From an uncultured Parabacteroides sp. (GTDB lineage: Bacteria; Bacteroidota; Bacteroidia; Bacteroidales; Tannerellaceae), in the NCBI GenBank assembly GCA_937890135.1, contig CALBYC010000182.1, positions 1-27,357 on the forward strand: 27,357 bases of DNA, read 5' to 3'. A program made the position numbers and the translations under genes. Positions 8,508 through 16,090 of this stretch are shown here, piece after piece. Each line of letters opens with the position of its first letter. Position 1 is the first letter of the stretch. The notes beneath the pieces were generated by a model, which was not told the origin of the DNA, searched no databases, and saw nothing but the letters and a program-made list of their open reading frames with translations.

Positions 8508-9718
8508 AACATCTTTCGGACCCGTTCAATTCCTGCCACCAAAATATCGATTTCCTCTTCTGTATTATAAAAAGAGAACGAAGCACGGACAGTGCCTTCT
8601 ATGCCCAAGGCGTGCATGAGAGGCTGGGCGCAATGATGCCCCGTGCGGACGGCGATGCCCAGACGGTCAAGCAGCATGCCCATGTCATAATGATGGATGT
8701 TGCCGACCAAAAAGGAAATGACAGCACCTTTTTCAGCCGCATTGCCAAATATGCGCATGCCTTCTATAGCCTGAAGCTTCCGCGTCGCATAAGAAAGCAG
8801 TCCTTGCTCGTAATCCGCAATATTGTCCAGACCTATGCGTTCCACATATCGGAGAGCTTCCGCAAGGGCCGTGCTGCCTACATAATCGGGCGTACCTGCT
8901 TCAAACTTGAACGGCAGTTCGTTGAATACCGTTTTTTCAAAAGAGACAGTAGCTATCATCTCGCCACCGCCTTGGTATGGAGGCAACCTGTCGAGCCACT
9001 CTTCCTTCCCATACAGCACCCCGATGCCCGTAGGCCCATACACTTTATGCCCCGAAAAGACATAAAACTCGGCATCCAAGTCCTGGACATCTACTTTCAT
9101 GTGCGGAGTCGATTGCGCCCCATCGACAAGGACGGGGACTCCATGTTCATGGGCCATGCGAATCATCTCTTTCACCGGATTGATCGTGCCCAGCACATTC
9201 GAGACATAAGTAACGGAGACCAGCCGTGTCTTCTCGGAGAACAACTTTTCATATTCGTCCAGCAAAAGCTCCCCCTTCTCATTCATAGGAATCACGCGCA
9301 AAGCGATGCCTTTCTTGGCCGCCTGTATTTGCCAGGGCACGATATTGGAATGATGCTCCATGACAGAAACAATCACCTCGTCACCTTCCGCCATGCATGC
9401 GTCTGTAAAGCTTGAAGCAACCAAATTGATGGATTCCGTCGTCCCCCTCGTAAATACAATTTCATTCGATGAACGTGCATGGATAAAGCGCTGTACGGTT
9501 TTGCGCGCCTCCTCATGAGCCTCCGTAGCCTCCTGGCTCAAGAAATGAACCCCCCGATGTATGTTCGCATTCACATTATAGTACTCGTACGCTATCTTCT
9601 CAACCACGCAGCGAGGCTTCTGAGTCGTCGCCCCATTGTCAAAATAGACCAACGGTTTATCATATACCCGATGGGAAAGAATCGGAAAATCCTTCCTTAT
9701 ATTTTCAATATCTAACAT
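8504..9718 (-). CDS. sufS: Cysteine desulfurase SufS (group II)
   Basis: PLP enzyme that removes sulfur from L-cysteine to give alanine and an enzyme persulfide for Fe-S assembly; it passes the sulfur to SufE. The protein has 404 residues with the ATG at 9718, which gives the typical N-terminus MLDIENIRKDFPIL; an upstream extension to 9760 would add non-conserved residues across the promoter. PLP-binding Lys225 lies in SGHKVYGPTG, preceded by the DGAQS aspartate and EHHSN motif, and the active Cys363 lies in RTGHHCAQP, the group II (SufS) form. It ends the long minus-strand run and is 70 bases behind the GDPD gene, with its own candidate promoter. sufBCD is not adjacent. Confidence 0.96.
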   Translation of the reverse strand: MLDIENIRKDFPILSHRVYDKPLVYFDNGATTQKPRCVVEKIAYEYYNVNANIHRGVHFLSQEATEAHEEARKTVQRFIHARSSNEIVFTRGTTESINLVASSFTDACMAEGDEVIVSVMEHHSNIVPWQIQAAKKGIALRVIPMNEKGELLLDEYEKLFSEKTRLVSVTYVSNVLGTINPVKEMIRMAHEHGVPVLVDGAQSTPHMKVDVQDLDAEFYVFSGHKVYGPTGIGVLYGKEEWLDRLPPYQGGGEMIATVSFEKTVFNELPFKFEAGTPDYVGSTALAEALRYVERIGLDNIADYEQGLLSYATRKLQAIEGMRIFGNAAEKGAVISFLVGNIHHYDMGMLLDRLGIAVRTGHHCAQPLMHALGIEGTVRASFSFYNTEEEIDILVAGIERVRKMF

Positions 9719-9757
9719 ATTAACGTTTCTCTTTACGTTCATTCTCGTAACAACCGC

Positions 9758-9765
9758 CAAAGGTA
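9758..9765 (-). promoter_or_regulatory. Bacteroidetes-type -7 element upstream of sufS
   Basis: The minus strand reads TACCTTTG, a match to TAnnTTTG, about 40 bases before the sufS ATG and within the 70-base gap after the GDPD gene. It suggests that sufS has its own promoter as well as possible read-through. Confidence 0.45.
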
Positions 9766-9788
9766 CAATGTTTAGCTGGAAGAGATGC

Positions 9789-10547
9789 TTAACGCTTCAG
9801 AATTTTATTCAATTCCAGCGGGGCGTTCGTCGTGATGAAATCCACACCTTGTTCGACAAGCGATCGCATGATTGCCGGGTCATTGACCGTCCATACATTG
9901 ACTTTCACTCCCAAATCTTTCGACTCTTTGATCCAAGACGGGTTCTTGTCAAATACTTTATAATGATAGTCCATGTCCATCCCCAAACGCTTCAAATCCC
10001 GTGGCGAAACATCGCCATTCAGATATGCCACCGGAGCATACGGGGCACGGCGGCGCAATTCTTTGCAGATATTCATGCTGAAAGAAATATAGTCCACCCT
10101 TTCTTCCAGTTGATGCCTTTCCACCATATATAGCACCGCATTGACAGCCCTGTCCTCATTGACCACTCGCTTGTGAGGTTTTATCTCCAATACCAATTTC
10201 ATGTCGGGAATTTCCTTGAATGCCAGTAAATAATCCTCCAAGGTAGGGAGTGTCTCTCCATTGGATAGTTTACGGTCTTTGATTTGGTCATAATCGGCCT
10301 CCTCGATCAAGATTCCTTCAATCGCACTATCATGATGGACGACAGGCACACCGTCCGCAGTGATAATCACGTCCAATTCAGAGCCATAAGCATTAACATC
10401 CTTAGATTTCTTCAACGAGGCTATCGAATTCTCGGCGGAACCTTCACAGTCCCAATATCCGCGGTGGGTAACCAGCCGGGTTTGAGCTGCCAAATCCGCA
10501 ATGCCTGCCATGCAAGCTAAAGCTAATGATAAGATTAATGTTCTCAT
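9789..10547 (-). CDS. Secreted glycerophosphodiester phosphodiesterase (GDPD family)
   Basis: Predicted to hydrolyse glycerophosphodiesters, the deacylated remains of phospholipids, to glycerol-3-phosphate and an alcohol. The 252-residue TIM-barrel protein has the GDPD signature: His28-Arg29 in VTHRGYW, Glu39 in AENS, Glu57 and Asp59 in SELDV and His72 in VVHHD. A cleavable signal peptide covers residues 1-21 and the likely cut is after DLAA, leaving Gln22 as the new N-terminus, so a periplasmic location and pyroglutamate capping are likely. Its ATG begins 2 bases after the stop of a 50-codon small ORF, and the HAD phosphatase gene lies just beyond. The exact substrate cannot be read from sequence. 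Confidence 0.93.
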   Translation of the reverse strand: MRTLILSLALACMAGIADLAAQTRLVTHRGYWDCEGSAENSIASLKKSKDVNAYGSELDVIITADGVPVVHHDSAIEGILIEEADYDQIKDRKLSNGETLPTLEDYLLAFKEIPDMKLVLEIKPHKRVVNEDRAVNAVLYMVERHQLEERVDYISFSMNICKELRRRAPYAPVAYLNGDVSPRDLKRLGMDMDYHYKVFDKNPSWIKESKDLGVKVNVWTVNDPAIMRSLVEQGVDFITTNAPLELNKILKR

Positions 10548-10549
10548 GA

Positions 10550-10702
10550 TTACAATAATTTATAAAATGTTGTTTTTAATCCTCCTGTCAATACCGGAGA
10601 CATATCTCGCGCACCACCGTAAGTATTCAGCCCAGACAACGCCAAACAAGTTCCCTCTTTTTTGCTTCCCCATGGCAGTCCGGCATACAAAAACGGCAAC
10701 AT
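10550..10702 (-). CDS. Candidate 50-residue small protein, unknown
   Basis: Between the HAD gene and the GDPD gene the minus strand holds an open frame of 50 codons starting with ATG at 10702. Its product is moderately hydrophobic at the start (MLPFLYAGLPWGSKK) and ends in KTTFYKLL. No family is recognised. The stop lies 2 bases before the GDPD ATG and 28 bases after the HAD stop, the spacing expected of a co-translated operon member, and it accounts for an otherwise empty 183-base gap. The frame stays open for seven more codons upstream. It could equally be a leader sequence or a chance frame over regulatory DNA; a short AGCC/GGCT hairpin sits just upstream of the start. Confidence 0.35.
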   Translation of the reverse strand: MLPFLYAGLPWGSKKEGTCLALSGLNTYGGARDMSPVLTGGLKTTFYKLL

Positions 10703-10730
10703 GAAAGAGCCAAGAAAAAAGGCTTATTCA

Positions 10731-11423
10731 TCATAATATACGTTTTATATCTATCAAATTACGGACTGTATGCAATGGAGAAAAGCCTTGTTCTCGTTCA
10801 CTTTGGGGATTATACCAAATAGCATCCATCCCAGCGTTCTTTGCTCCAAGGATATCAGCGTCCCAGCTGTCTCCAATCATCAAAGACTCTTCCCTCACGG
10901 AGTTCGTATTTCTCAAAGCATAGTCGAATATGCCCTTATGAGGCTTCGGCACTTCGGCATCTTCAGACAAAATCATCTGTTCGAAAAAAGGAGCCAATCC
11001 CGAATTTTCCAGCTTAAGATATTGGACCTCCCGGAAACCATTCGAAAGAATGAACAGCCGGTACTTGGACTTCAGATAGTTTAACAAATCCAATGCGCCA
11101 GGTATCAATCGCTTTTGCAAGGTCGTTTTTCTCAGGAACCAATCATTCATCTTCAAGATTTCCCCAGCATCGACAATCCCCAGCGGTTGCAAAACCCTTC
11201 TGAAACGCTCGACCATCAAGGTCGGCTTATCAATATCACCGCTCCTGTACCTTGCCCAAAGTTCTATGTTATTGGGCATGTAAACAGAAAAAAAAGCCTC
11301 AAAGGAAGCATAATGCCGGCCTAAACCATACTCGGCATACAAATCCCTGAGGCATTCTTTATTGTTATGGTATGTGTCCCACAAAGTGTCATCCAAATCT
11401 ATAAACAAGCACTTGTAGCCCAT
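10731..11423 (-). CDS. YjjG-family HAD hydrolase (noncanonical pyrimidine 5'-nucleotidase)
   Basis: Likely removes phosphate from nucleoside monophosphates, including damaged or noncanonical pyrimidines, in the cytoplasm. The 230-residue protein has all four HAD motifs: DLDDTLWD with nucleophile Asp9 and acid Asp11, LSNG at 126-129, Lys150-Pro151 and GDSWDAD at 174-180. The large helical cap between residues 17 and about 95 places it in subfamily I and is typical of YjjG. Its ATG overlaps the stop of the upstream lipoprotein gene by one base (TAATG), which points to coupled translation. Another subfamily I phosphatase is possible, since the substrate cannot be read directly. Confidence 0.88.
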   Translation of the reverse strand: MGYKCLFIDLDDTLWDTYHNNKECLRDLYAEYGLGRHYASFEAFFSVYMPNNIELWARYRSGDIDKPTLMVERFRRVLQPLGIVDAGEILKMNDWFLRKTTLQKRLIPGALDLLNYLKSKYRLFILSNGFREVQYLKLENSGLAPFFEQMILSEDAEVPKPHKGIFDYALRNTNSVREESLMIGDSWDADILGAKNAGMDAIWYNPQSEREQGFSPLHTVRNLIDIKRIL

Positions 11424-12295
11424 TATCCCACTTCAATTACAAGATATTTGCTCAAACTCCAAAAAGATTCGAGGTCATTGATTTTCAAAGTTACATTGCC
11501 GTCTTCATCTTTCACAAATTCATAAGAGCCTTCCGGGTGGTTTGACCGCAATTTGGCCTTAGCGGCAAACAAAGGAATCTCCGTCACTTCACGGATATCA
11601 ATCGTAATGAAATAATCCTTATTAAAGCCGTCCTGCAATACTTTAGTCTTAGTAAACAAACCTTTCTTTGTCAGGATGTTTTGCGCTTTCAGTTCCTTTG
11701 ATGTGCCAAAACAATAATAAGCAGCATGCAAGGCCTTGTCCTGCGCATCGATTTTCTCGGACTGTGCCGCATTTGCCGTGGACAAATCTTCCACGTTCTC
11801 ATTCAGATCCGAAACGATATCATCCAGTTCCTGAATGCGGACATTCTTCTTTGCCAAGTCCTCCTGCAAAGCAACAATCTGAGCCGTCTTCTCATTCAAC
11901 TCGTCAGACAGCCTGTCAATCATTTTCTGCAAAGATTTGTTTTTCGTCCCACTTTGGTTCAATTTCTTCTGCAAATCAGCAATCTGCTCGCGATTCTTCT
12001 TCAAAGTTTCTGAAACGATCTTCATGTTCTCTTTGATTTGTTCTTTCCGCTCAGGAGTCATTTCGTTGCCTGCTTTTTGCTGTACAGAGAGATAATTCTC
12101 CGCTTCACGGATGGATTGGAACCCGGCTTCTATATCATCCAAAGTAGCCAACATGTCATTCAACTCACTTGTTGCTTTTGCATTCTCAATCTTGAGAGAA
12201 TCATTTTCAGCTTGAAGCTTCTTTGTTTCAGCAGACTGCTGGCCGCAAGATGCCAACATAATCGTACAAACACATGCAACTAAAACCTTTTTCAT
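11423..12295 (-). CDS. Coiled-coil lipoprotein, unknown function
   Basis: The 290-residue product starts with a lipoprotein signal ending in MLASC (Cys17), so it should be membrane-anchored and periplasm- or surface-facing. Residues about 20-75 and 100-195 are heptad-rich, charged and almost free of proline, predicting long coiled coils. Residues about 200-290 form a compact C-terminal domain that includes YYCFGTSKELKAQNI and a beta-rich end. I recognise the architecture from Bacteroidales hypothetical lipoproteins but know no function. The ATG at 12295 is chosen because it puts the lipobox at the usual distance; a longer frame to 12391 would run into rsmI. It begins 19 bases after rsmI and is coupled to the HAD gene. 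Confidence 0.85.
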   Translation of the reverse strand: MKKVLVACVCTIMLASCGQQSAETKKLQAENDSLKIENAKATSELNDMLATLDDIEAGFQSIREAENYLSVQQKAGNEMTPERKEQIKENMKIVSETLKKNREQIADLQKKLNQSGTKNKSLQKMIDRLSDELNEKTAQIVALQEDLAKKNVRIQELDDIVSDLNENVEDLSTANAAQSEKIDAQDKALHAAYYCFGTSKELKAQNILTKKGLFTKTKVLQDGFNKDYFITIDIREVTEIPLFAAKAKLRSNHPEGSYEFVKDEDGNVTLKINDLESFWSLSKYLVIEVG

Positions 12296-12314
12296 TTCTT
12301 TTCCTTTTTGTTTG

Positions 12315-13034
12315 TTAAACATTCTCATTCCTGTCATCCCTTTCCCGTTTTTCCTTTTTAACGGGTTTGGCACCTGCCAAAACAATGACAATCTCCCCTT
12401 TGGGTTCGCATTCGGTAAAGTGTTTAACCACTTCCTCCAATGTCCCTCTTGTTATTTCCTCGTGAATCTTAGATATTTCCCTTGCTACGGCAATTTCTCT
12501 GTCGGCCCCGAAAAATTCAATAAATTGCGCTAATGTTTTCACCAAACGGAACGGTGATTCATAAATTATCATCGTCCTACTTTCCGTCGCCAATTCTTGC
12601 AATCTGGTCTGACGCCCCTTCTTTTGCGGAAGGAAACCCTCAAAGCAAAACTTTTCATTCGGAAGGCCAGATGCAACTAATGCGGGGACGAATGCCGTCG
12701 CACCTGGCAGACATTCCACTTCGACACCTTGACGCACACATTCCCTCACGAGCATAAATCCAGGGTCAGAGATTGCAGGCGTTCCTGCATCAGAAACCAG
12801 TGCTATGTTTTCGCCGGCTTTGATTCGCATGGCCAATTGCCCGACCGTCTTATGTTCGTTGAACTTGTGATGCGACTGCATTTTGTTTTGTATGTCAAAA
12901 TGCTTGAACAACACGCTGGTCGTACGGGTATCCTCAGCCAACACCAAGTCCGCTTCTTTCAATGCCCGGATCGCTCGGAACGTCATATCTTCAAGGTTAC
13001 CGACCGGAGTAGGTACAACAGTTAGTTTTGCCAT
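12315..13034 (-). CDS. rsmI: 16S rRNA (cytidine-1402-2'-O)-methyltransferase RsmI
   Basis: Methylates the ribose of C1402 in the decoding centre of 16S rRNA using S-adenosylmethionine. The 239-residue protein shows the TP_methylase fold: the N-terminal VPTPVGNLEDMTFRA motif, EDTR at 34-37, the SAM-binding VSDAGTPAISDPG motif near residues 80-92 and LPGATAFVPALV near 109-120. The C-terminus is a short basic and acidic tail. It starts 13 bases after the stop of the coiled-coil hypothetical gene and is followed 19 bases later by the lipoprotein gene, so it appears embedded in an operon. Identification is firm. Confidence 0.96.
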   Translation of the reverse strand: MAKLTVVPTPVGNLEDMTFRAIRALKEADLVLAEDTRTTSVLFKHFDIQNKMQSHHKFNEHKTVGQLAMRIKAGENIALVSDAGTPAISDPGFMLVRECVRQGVEVECLPGATAFVPALVASGLPNEKFCFEGFLPQKKGRQTRLQELATESRTMIIYESPFRLVKTLAQFIEFFGADREIAVAREISKIHEEITRGTLEEVVKHFTECEPKGEIVIVLAGAKPVKKEKRERDDRNENV

Positions 13035-13047
13035 AAACGCCCTTATA

Positions 13048-13794
13048 TCAAATAAACCTTTTCTCTAACAATTTAATGAAATCCTGGACCGTTTCATCTT
13101 TCATATCCCAATGGTATTGAGTCTCGACATACTCCAACGAATCCTGTAACGTATGAATATCGTTCAATGCGGATATGGCTTGATTCATCACGTTCTCATC
13201 GCCCTTGAACAGCTCCCTTTTGAAACGGAAACGGTCATTCAAGCTGAATGCTTTACGAAAGTCAGACAAGTTTTTTTTCTCCAATATATCATGCAATGAG
13301 ATACTTGATTTAGATGGAACGGAGAAAGAAGATCGGCCAGCTGACGACGGGACATCACCATTTTGAATCAATGTCGTTTCTTGCGCCGACGGTTGTTGCG
13401 GTTCGGAAGCATCCGTAGCCGGCAAAGATGCTTCTTTCGTGCAGGATACAGAATCGCTTTCCGGTTGGTGGGAGGAAACGGGATGTCCGGGAACTTCCAA
13501 ATTCTGTTTGACGGATTGAATGTTCCTTTTGCAAGTATCAACCATAGCCTTGTATTGTTCCAACAAAACAGACAAATGGTTCAATTCCTCTTGTTGTTCA
13601 ACCAGATGAATATTCAGCTGTTGCAATTGCTCATTTTCTATCGCCTTCAATTTTTCCAAGATAGAATAAGACAAATTGCAAGTATGGCTTAACGTCAATG
13701 CCGGAAGAACCTCCTCTTGCCTTAACTCATTCACCAATGTCTCCAAATTACGAATATCCGCAAGCAGATACTCAAACTTTTCTTTGTTATCCAT
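13048..13794 (-). CDS. Conserved Bacteroidales coiled-coil protein, unknown
   Basis: The 248-residue protein has no signal peptide or membrane segment. Residues 1-100 are a helical, heptad-like region. Residues about 100-165 are a low-complexity Ser/Pro/Gln/Glu-rich linker. Residues about 165-248 form a well-conserved-looking helical block with SLNDRFRFKRELFKGD and DFIKLLEKRFI, which I have seen at the C-termini of Bacteroidales hypotheticals. The ATG at 13794 is preferred over the TTG three codons upstream. It lies directly before rsmI (13-base gap) and 86 bases after the helicase stop, with a good -7 element in that gap. No biochemical role can be assigned; a scaffold or partner-binding protein is a guess. 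Confidence 0.82.
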   Translation of the reverse strand: MDNKEKFEYLLADIRNLETLVNELRQEEVLPALTLSHTCNLSYSILEKLKAIENEQLQQLNIHLVEQQEELNHLSVLLEQYKAMVDTCKRNIQSVKQNLEVPGHPVSSHQPESDSVSCTKEASLPATDASEPQQPSAQETTLIQNGDVPSSAGRSSFSVPSKSSISLHDILEKKNLSDFRKAFSLNDRFRFKRELFKGDENVMNQAISALNDIHTLQDSLEYVETQYHWDMKDETVQDFIKLLEKRFI

Positions 13795-13819
13795 TTTATT
13801 CAAAATCCCATTATATTCA

Positions 13820-13827
13820 CAAAAGTA
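13820..13827 (-). promoter_or_regulatory. Bacteroidetes-type -7 element before the coiled-coil/rsmI genes
   Basis: The minus strand reads TACTTTTG, matching TAnnTTTG, 25 bases before the ATG at 13794 and in the AT-rich gap after the helicase stop. It would start transcription of the coiled-coil protein, rsmI and the genes beyond. Confidence 0.5.
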
Positions 13828-13880
13828 TCTATTTCCGCTAAATAAAGTAGAAAATTCTGCTAATAATTCTTCTATTTTGC

Positions 13881-15293
13881 TTATTCTTTAAATTGTTTAG
13901 GCAGATTAACCAAATAGACTCTCCGTGAAGCTCGCGTTATCGCGGTATAAAGCCAACGATAAAAACTTTCATTTATCATCTCTTCCGTGATATGCCCAAA
14001 ATCCACAAAGACATTTGCCCATTGTCCTCCCTGAGCTTTATGGCAAGTGACGGCATAAGCATATTTCACTTGTAACACATTATAGTGCGGGTCAACCTTC
14101 ATCTTCTTTATTTTGCCTGATTTCGTAGTAATATCCGAATAATCTTCCAGAACGGAAAAGAACAGTTTGTCATTAAGCTCTTTGGACAAAGCCGGAGTAT
14201 TCGACTGCAAAGTGTCCAACAAGACTTTGACATCTAATTCCATATCGTAATCAGGGAAACGCGCTATCACGTCCGCAAAATGAAAGCCGTACATTTCGTA
14301 TGTGCGACGGACCTTTACAACTTGTATAATTTCTCCATTAGCGATAAAATCAAAATCTTTCTCCTGACTTGCCCAATAATAGTTATTCCGGGCGACCATC
14401 AACCTGTCACCAGCAGACAGCTCCTCTTCACGATACAAGACACGGTTCCTTATGCCATTATTATATATTGTAGCACGACCATTCGAGCGCGTGAGGATAA
14501 TCGTATCGTCCATTCCATCCCTGCTGTAAGCCGAAGAAATCTCTTCTATCAAGTCGCCACCGCTAATTTCCTTGAAGTCGGGGAAACCAACCATCAACTT
14601 GGGGAATCGGGTGGTATCTCCTCCTAACAAGACTTCCCTCAACGCCGTTGCATTGCTCAATATCCCGGAATCCTTCTCCTGACGAACCACCTGAGTCAAC
14701 AAAACCGTTGAGACATCCAAGCCATATCCTTTCAAGACATCCACATTCAAAGCAGGACTTTCAGTCTGCATGACAGGAGGCAGCTGCGCTTCATCCCCAA
14801 TAATCATCAAACGGCAGCCAGCGCCGCTGTATACATACTGAATCAAATCATCCAATAACCTCCCTGTACCAAAAAAATAAGAATCTGCACAATCATTTGT
14901 TATCATTGATGCTTCATCTACAATAAAAATTGTATCTTTGTGCAAGTTTGGAGCAGAAAGGAAACCTACCGGCTCGTTTGAAAAGGCTTTTTGCCGGTAA
15001 ATACGTCTATGGATCGTATAGGCTTTCTGTCCGGCATAATTAGAGAATACTTTAGCAGCTCTACCAGTAGGTGCAAGGAGAACAGTCTTCTGTTTAAGAA
15101 TAGAAAGTGTTTTTATGACTGCACTTATGAGCAAAGTTTTGCCAGTTCCTGCATAACCTTTTAATAGCAGCAAGGAACAATCTTCGGCCGATGTAAGGAA
15201 ATCAGCCATCATAAAGATTGCTTTTTCCTGCTCGGCAGTCGGTTTATGGGGAAAATTTCGGCAAATTTGAGTTGCAATGAAACTATTTATCAT
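13881..15293 (-). CDS. Dda/RecD-like SF1B DNA helicase
   Basis: Predicted 5'-to-3' ATP-dependent DNA helicase acting in replication or recombination. The 470-residue protein has the core SF1B motifs: Walker A GYAGTGKT, motif Ia LAPTGRAAK, motif II VDEASM, motif III GDEAQLPPV, motif V VTCHKAQGGQW and motif VI YTAITRA. Its size and the DEAS/GDEAQLPP pattern resemble phage T4 Dda and short RecD-like proteins; it lacks the long N-terminal domain of RecD2, and no recB or recC is near. An insertion between motifs III and V (about residues 300-410) holds the UvrD_C_2-like segment. The second ATG (15293) is chosen over 15329 because the conserved block starts MINSFIATQICRNFP; a near-match -7 element (TATCTTTA, 15316-15323) then falls just upstream. 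Confidence 0.88.
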   Translation of the reverse strand: MINSFIATQICRNFPHKPTAEQEKAIFMMADFLTSAEDCSLLLLKGYAGTGKTLLISAVIKTLSILKQKTVLLAPTGRAAKVFSNYAGQKAYTIHRRIYRQKAFSNEPVGFLSAPNLHKDTIFIVDEASMITNDCADSYFFGTGRLLDDLIQYVYSGAGCRLMIIGDEAQLPPVMQTESPALNVDVLKGYGLDVSTVLLTQVVRQEKDSGILSNATALREVLLGGDTTRFPKLMVGFPDFKEISGGDLIEEISSAYSRDGMDDTIILTRSNGRATIYNNGIRNRVLYREEELSAGDRLMVARNNYYWASQEKDFDFIANGEIIQVVKVRRTYEMYGFHFADVIARFPDYDMELDVKVLLDTLQSNTPALSKELNDKLFFSVLEDYSDITTKSGKIKKMKVDPHYNVLQVKYAYAVTCHKAQGGQWANVFVDFGHITEEMINESFYRWLYTAITRASRRVYLVNLPKQFKE

Positions 15294-15343
15294 TTTCTGC
15301 GATATTTTTTTGCGATAAAGATAGTGCATTAAATATTCTTTTT

Positions 15344-15351
15344 TAAATTTG
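15344..15351 (+). promoter_or_regulatory. Bacteroidetes-type -7 element for the pseudopilin-like gene
   Basis: TAAATTTG matches TAnnTTTG and lies 34 bases before the ATG at 15386, in the AT-rich divergent region shared with the helicase gene. It probably drives the three plus-strand genes through rsmD. Confidence 0.5.
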
Positions 15352-15385
15352 CCGAACGAAATAAATTCAAAAAATTATATAAACC

Positions 15386-16075
15386 ATGAAAGTTACTTTG
15401 AAGATTTTATTGGCAGCCGCTGTTGTGGTGTTGGTTTACTTGTGTTACAAAAGTATCACAGGTCCGATTGAGTTTAATAACGAAAAGGAAGCACGTGACA
15501 ATGCCATCATTGCCCGTTTGATCGACATTCGTAAAGCTCAGATTGAATACAAGAACGTGTACAAGACTCATGCTGGAAGTTTTGATGACTTGGAAAAGTT
15601 CTTAAATGAGAAAAAATTGCCAATCGTTATCAAAGATGGCGTATTGAGCGATGAACAATTGGAAAAAGGTATGACTGAAAAGAAAGCCGTTGCTTTGATT
15701 GAAAAAGCAAAGAAAACTGGCAACTGGAAGGAAGTTGAGAAAGAAGGTTTAACAGGCTTCAAACGTGATACCTCTTGGGTTTTGGCCAAGGATACTTTGC
15801 TAGGAGCAAATTACGATGTCGCAAACATGCGTTATGTGCCAGGCGTACCAGGTGATAAGATTGAGTTCCACATGGATACTGCAACTTTGAAATCAGGTTC
15901 AGGTTATGAAATCAAGGTATTCGTTTGTGAAGTACCTTTCAAATCTTACTTGCGTGACCTGGATCCTCAGCTGACATACAATTTGATTGACAAAGCTGAA
16001 AAACAAGGCAAGTACCCCGGATTGCGAGTTGGTTCATTGGATGAAATCAACAATAATGCTGGTAACTGGGAATAA
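15386..16075 (+). CDS. Membrane-anchored pseudopilin-like protein, unknown function
   Basis: The 229-residue protein has one N-terminal hydrophobic segment (residues about 6-22, ILLAAAVVVLVYLCY) without a clear cleavage site or lipobox, so it should be an inner-membrane anchor with the rest in the periplasm. The next stretch, NAIIARLIDIRKAQIEYKN followed by GSFDDLEKFL, resembles the helix and Y-x-sF-dL pattern of type II secretion pseudopilins, but the G/F-T-L-I-E prepilin cleavage motif is missing. Six of seven arginines use CGT, and Gly/Ala/Val codons favour T-ending forms, as in pckA but unlike its neighbours, which suggests high expression. It is followed 15 bases later by the DUF3822 gene. 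I know no function. Confidence 0.85.
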   Translation: MKVTLKILLAAAVVVLVYLCYKSITGPIEFNNEKEARDNAIIARLIDIRKAQIEYKNVYKTHAGSFDDLEKFLNEKKLPIVIKDGVLSDEQLEKGMTEKKAVALIEKAKKTGNWKEVEKEGLTGFKRDTSWVLAKDTLLGANYDVANMRYVPGVPGDKIEFHMDTATLKSGSGYEIKVFVCEVPFKSYLRDLDPQLTYNLIDKAEKQGKYPGLRVGSLDEINNNAGNWE

Positions 16076-16090
16076 TATGAAGCATAATTT

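Noticed and set aside
9719..9760. N-terminal extension of SufS to 9760
   Set aside because: It would add 14 residues that are not part of the conserved SufS N-terminus and would cover the candidate -7 element.
12296..12391. Upstream extension of the coiled-coil lipoprotein to 12391
   Set aside because: It overlaps the end of rsmI and would bury the signal peptide and lipobox inside the protein.
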